DNA from: an uncultured Ruminococcus sp.
GTDB lineage: Bacteria > Bacillota > Clostridia > Oscillospirales > CAG-272
Assembly (NCBI GenBank): GCA_902797125.1
Contig: CADBRS010000043.1
Span: 1-9,187 of the forward strand
Length of the DNA: 9,187 nt
Reading direction: 5' to 3'
Position 1 is the stretch's first letter. Each line of letters begins with the position of its first letter. Shown here piece by piece: positions 6,809 through 9,187 of the stretch. The notes beneath the pieces are model-generated. The model was not told the DNA's origin, did not search any database, and saw only the letters and a list, made by a program, of their open reading frames with translations. The translations under genes and the position numbers were made by a program.

Positions 6809-7705
6809 TCACTCCTGGAAGAATGCACCGGACTGGAAGGCGATGGCAATCAGACAAAGCAAGAGCGCCACGGTCGTTTTCCATGTCCATTTTTCTTTTT
6901 GGAACAGCGCCCCAATGATCAGAGAAATCAGGATGGAAGCGGACGTCACGATCGTGAACTGGGCGGACGCGTTGACGCGGGATCCGAGCAATGCCTCGGC
7001 CCAATAGGTCAGCCCGTTGCAGACCGCCATGCCCGGTATCGACAAAATAGCGGACAAAGGCCATTTCCGCGCGGGCTCCTCAACCGGCTCCTGCGTTTTC
7101 TCTTTGCGTCTCTCGATCAATTTAAAGATCAGAAAGGCAACGGCTCCGCAGACAGCACCGGTCAGGTAAAGGACGGCGAAGAAAACCGACGTGTCCCCGC
7201 CGGCGTTGGCGTTGATCTTGATACAGTAGTTCAGCAGTCCGTTTGAAAGACAGGCCAGAACGGGCATCAGGATGAATCCGATCTTCTCTCCCGGCTTGAA
7301 ATAGAGCAAAATGATCACGATGACCGGGATGAACGTGCCGATCCACTGCAGGATCCCCGGTCTTTCCGAGAGGAAGATCGCGGACAGGATGACCGGGATC
7401 AGAAAGTTCAGATTGACCAGGATCACGGAAAAGGAAAACTGCGAACTCTGCATGGACCGGATGAGCAGAAAGGCTGCCGCGAACAGGCAGACGCCTCCCA
7501 GAAGCGCGGCCCACAAAACGAAATGGTTTTCCCCGCGCGCCAAGGAGAGGATCCCGAACAAAAGCGCCAGCGGCAAGAACCAGAGAACGGGCAGTCCGGA
7601 CGAAACAGACGTCTTTTTGGCGTACGGAGCCATCTGCAGATAGAGATTTGCGGATGCTCCGGAAGGCAGGACGCAGACGATGAACAGTAAGATCGTGATC
7701 AGCAT
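6809..7705 (-). CDS. EamA/DMT-superfamily transporter
   Basis: A 298-residue integral membrane protein with about ten hydrophobic helices in two similar halves (residues about 1-140 and 145-298), the usual length and layout of drug/metabolite transporter (DMT) family proteins. The end of the first repeat shows the typical FSVILVNLNFLIPVILSAIFL and FLSERPGILQWIGTFI pattern, and the second half repeats it around TIVTSASILISLIIGALFQKE. A charged cytoplasmic loop (RRKEKTQEPVEEPARK) separates the halves. DMT proteins move small metabolites by secondary transport; direction and substrate cannot be read here. The ATG overlaps the last 7 bases of the oxidoreductase gene (ATGCTGA), and there is no good ribosome binding site of its own, so translation probably depends on the upstream gene. 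Six bases separate it from the deacetylase-like gene. Confidence 0.88.
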   Translation of the reverse strand: MLITILLFIVCVLPSGASANLYLQMAPYAKKTSVSSGLPVLWFLPLALLFGILSLARGENHFVLWAALLGGVCLFAAAFLLIRSMQSSQFSFSVILVNLNFLIPVILSAIFLSERPGILQWIGTFIPVIVIILLYFKPGEKIGFILMPVLACLSNGLLNYCIKINANAGGDTSVFFAVLYLTGAVCGAVAFLIFKLIERRKEKTQEPVEEPARKWPLSAILSIPGMAVCNGLTYWAEALLGSRVNASAQFTIVTSASILISLIIGALFQKEKWTWKTTVALLLCLIAIAFQSGAFFQE

Positions 7706-8853
7706 TTGCGGAAATCAGGCACTTCCAGCCGGACGCCTCCGCGTCTGGCAGATTCTGCAGCCAGGATGGCGGGCGCCGCCGTCTCGACGGCCAGATAGAC
7801 GTCCATCAGAGGCTGGTGGTCGTTCAATATGGCGTCCATAAAATGATAAATGGGATAATAATCCGCGCCTCCGTGGGCAGCGCTGCGGAAAGGTTCTTCC
7901 GCGTTCGGATCGTTGCATCCCCATTCGGGATGAGTCACCCAGCCTCCCTCGAGCGTATATTCTTTGGGAAGATCCTCCGTGGAACGTGCCCATTCCACGG
8001 TCTTGCGAGTGCCTTTGATCTGATACCAGTGAGCGCCCGTTTCCCTCTTGAAGCCGTACGGAGCCGTAAAGCCTGCCCGGATCGAATAGATGACGCCTTT
8101 GTCGTCCTGCATGAGGGCGCATTCCAGGTCTCTCGTGTCGAAACCGGAATAGGACTGACCCGGGTTGCTGCCGCAGCAGCTCACGGTGCGGATCCGTCCT
8201 CCCGTGATCGAGAGCAGCGGAGACAGTTCGTGAGGCAGGTAGAAGATGGGCTCCATGAAAGTCCGGTAGCGCCAGGTCCTTTCATAATCCGGGTCCTTGT
8301 CGAGCGACGGATCGTCCGTCCACACCCTGTGACCCGTTTTTTTGTTGCGGAAATAGTCCCACGCTTTTTCGTAGTGGAGATATTCCCCTTCCGCATAGTA
8401 GATCTGTCCGAACTCGCCGGCTTTGGACATCTCTCTCCACTGAGAGATGAAATGCCAGTACCGGGTCTGCTCGGCCAGCTGGTATTTGACGCCGTTTCTC
8501 CGGACGGCGCTGACCAGAGACCGGCACTGTTCGATCGTATAAGCGGCCGGGACTTCGGTCATGACGTGGATGCCTCGGTCCATCTCGGAGACGGCGAAAT
8601 CCACCTGGATATCCGGGTCGCAGTCGATGAAGATCGCGTCATATCTGGCCTCTTTGGCCATTTTTTCAAAGTCATGATAAGGGACGGCTTCCATTCCGCG
8701 GATCCTTTTCAGTTCCGCACATGCGTTTTCGGCATACCCGTCCGCACGGTCGCAGATCGCCACGATCTCGAGCTCCGGATGAGCCGTATATGTTTCCACC
8801 AATGACATCCAGCGCGGGCCCGCGCCGAGGACAGCCATTCTGATCTTTCCCAT
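7699..8853 (-). CDS. Gfo/Idh/MocA-family oxidoreductase, EVP variant (GH109-like features)
   Basis: A 384-residue cytoplasmic protein with an N-terminal Rossmann fold: the nucleotide loop VLGAGPRW at 8-15 and the acidic residue in AICDR (31-35 region) that usually binds the ribose of NAD. A C-terminal alpha/beta domain runs from about 125 on, with YLPHELSPL at 205-213 placing a His where many members have a substrate-binding His. The family's usual EKP motif, whose Lys takes part in catalysis, is replaced by EVP at 100-102 (HVMTEVPAAYT). EVP and a later AHGGADYY...PLMDVYLAVE arrangement (326-357) recall NAD-dependent GH109 glycosidases, which are built on this fold, but the match is partial. 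It is the first gene of the operon, with GGAGG six bases before the ATG and a sigma-A promoter just upstream. Fold assignment is secure. Whether it is a dehydrogenase or a redox-assisted glycosidase is open. Confidence 0.9.
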   Translation of the reverse strand: MGKIRMAVLGAGPRWMSLVETYTAHPELEIVAICDRADGYAENACAELKRIRGMEAVPYHDFEKMAKEARYDAIFIDCDPDIQVDFAVSEMDRGIHVMTEVPAAYTIEQCRSLVSAVRRNGVKYQLAEQTRYWHFISQWREMSKAGEFGQIYYAEGEYLHYEKAWDYFRNKKTGHRVWTDDPSLDKDPDYERTWRYRTFMEPIFYLPHELSPLLSITGGRIRTVSCCGSNPGQSYSGFDTRDLECALMQDDKGVIYSIRAGFTAPYGFKRETGAHWYQIKGTRKTVEWARSTEDLPKEYTLEGGWVTHPEWGCNDPNAEEPFRSAAHGGADYYPIYHFMDAILNDHQPLMDVYLAVETAAPAILAAESARRGGVRLEVPDFRKC

Positions 8854-8859
8854 GTCAAA

Positions 8860-8864
8860 CCTCC
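8860..8864 (-). promoter_or_regulatory. Ribosome binding site of the oxidoreductase gene
   Basis: GGAGG lies six bases before the ATG at 8853, an ideal Bacillota-type signal. It is the only strong stand-alone binding site in the four-gene operon. The three downstream genes have sites inside the preceding gene or none. Confidence 0.8.
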
Positions 8865-8883
8865 GGTGTTGTGGTCTGAGACT

Positions 8884-8912
8884 ATTATACTTTATATGGT
8901 TTTTCTTTGCAA
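8884..8912 (-). promoter_or_regulatory. Sigma-A promoter of the four-gene operon
   Basis: On the minus strand a perfect -10 box TATAAT (8884-8889) lies 17 bases downstream of a -35 box TTGCAA (8907-8912, four of six consensus bases). The predicted transcription start is near 8877, giving a leader of only about 24 bases, so there is no room for a riboswitch. The spacer is A/T-rich. The -35 box is 12 bases from the T-tract of the preceding transporter's terminator, so the operon is a separate unit. No regulator gene is next to it. Confidence 0.82.
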
Positions 8913-8923
8913 GAATGTGACCG

Positions 8924-8964
8924 AAAAAAAGCAGCGGATGGATCCGGAACCGGACCGCCGCTGC
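8924..8964 (-). terminator. Rho-independent terminator of the ArsB/NhaD-like gene
   Basis: On the minus strand GCAGCGG (8958-8964) pairs with CCGCTGC (8931-8937), with further GC-rich pairing inside (GGTCCGG against CCGGATCC). The stem is followed directly by seven T's (8924-8930). It lies about 22 bases after the stop of the transporter gene. Confidence 0.92.
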
Positions 8965-8985
8965 AGTCTGGACCGATGCACGCCT

Positions 8986-9187
8986 TCATGCAACGATCCA
9001 AAAAAGGATGAAGAGTGAGACCAGGATCGTTGGGACCCCGACCGTCAGACCGTATTTGGTAAAATCCAGGAAAGACATCTTCACGTTCTGCCGCTTGAGG
9101 ATGCTCATCCACATGATCCCGGCCAACGCGCCGATCGGCGTCAGGAAAGCCCCGATGTTGGATCCGATCACGGTGGCATAAACAGCC
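8986..9187 (-). CDS. ArsB/NhaD-type (SLC13-like) membrane transporter, C-terminal end
   Basis: Only the last 67 codons are in the window; the frame is open to base 9187. The segment VIGSNIGAFLTPIGALAG contains the Asn-rich, Thr-Pro-Ile-Gly motif typical of ArsB/NhaD and related ion-transporter permeases. It is followed by one loop (KRQNVKMSFLDFTKYG) and a final membrane helix (about the last 20 residues). Family members export arsenite or exchange or import anions such as dicarboxylates or citrate, and the fragment does not decide which. The GTG at 9171 is internal, not a start. The gene ends at its own terminator and is unlikely to be co-transcribed with the sugar-related operon downstream. 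Confidence 0.82.
   Translation of the reverse strand, partial: AVYATVIGSNIGAFLTPIGALAGIMWMSILKRQNVKMSFLDFTKYGLTVGVPTILVSLFILFWIVA

Noticed and set aside
7816..8805. A 329-codon plus-strand open frame opposite the oxidoreductase gene.
   Set aside because: It is an antisense shadow of a well-recognised family. The translation is rich in Arg, Phe and Val without domain features.
8881..8900. Imperfect inverted repeat over the -10 region of the operon promoter, as an operator candidate.
   Set aside because: The arms match only through A/T bases with mismatches and a bulge, as expected by chance in an AT-rich promoter. No regulator gene is nearby.

Overview
The window looks like a chromosomal segment of a Gram-positive bacterium, most likely Bacillota (Clostridia). 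The basis is strong GGAGG-type ribosome binding sites, a near-consensus sigma-A promoter, a type II lipoprotein signal peptide followed by a long Ser/Gly/Glu linker, U-tract hairpin terminators, and clostridial-style HtpG and HigA sequences. By eye, GC content is roughly 50-60% across most of the window and falls to about 45% over the small antitoxin gene. No rRNA, tRNA, CRISPR array, insertion sequence or long repeat was seen. No stretch without a gene exceeds about 130 bases.

Layout. Positions 1-918 (+) are the C-terminal half of the chaperone gene htpG, closed by a clear terminator at 938-978. Everything else is on the minus strand. From high to low coordinates there is first the end of an ArsB/NhaD-like membrane transporter (8986-9187) with its own terminator (8924-8964). 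Next comes a strong promoter (8884-8912) driving a tight four-gene operon: a Gfo/Idh/MocA oxidoreductase (7699-8853), an EamA/DMT transporter (6809-7705), a cytoplasmic polysaccharide-deacetylase-like protein (5192-6802) and a 928-residue GxGYxYP-like lipoprotein (2396-5182). After a hairpin at 2319-2352 come a DUF3592-like membrane protein (1288-2301) and a HigA-family antitoxin (985-1256) that carries an apparent one-base frameshift.

How the genes may work together. The four operon genes are spaced by a 7-base overlap, a 6-base gap and a 9-base gap, and two of the ribosome binding sites overlap the upstream stop codon, so they are probably co-expressed at matched levels. They supply an outer-surface glycan-related lipoprotein, a ten-helix transporter, a cytoplasmic metal-dependent deacetylase-like protein and an NAD(P)-dependent oxidoreductase with an unusual active-site motif. 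This is consistent with a small pathway for taking up and modifying a sugar derivative, but no substrate can be read from the sequence and the pathway is inference. It is the best candidate here for an undescribed system. The second notable item is the frameshifted, apparently orphan antitoxin gene.
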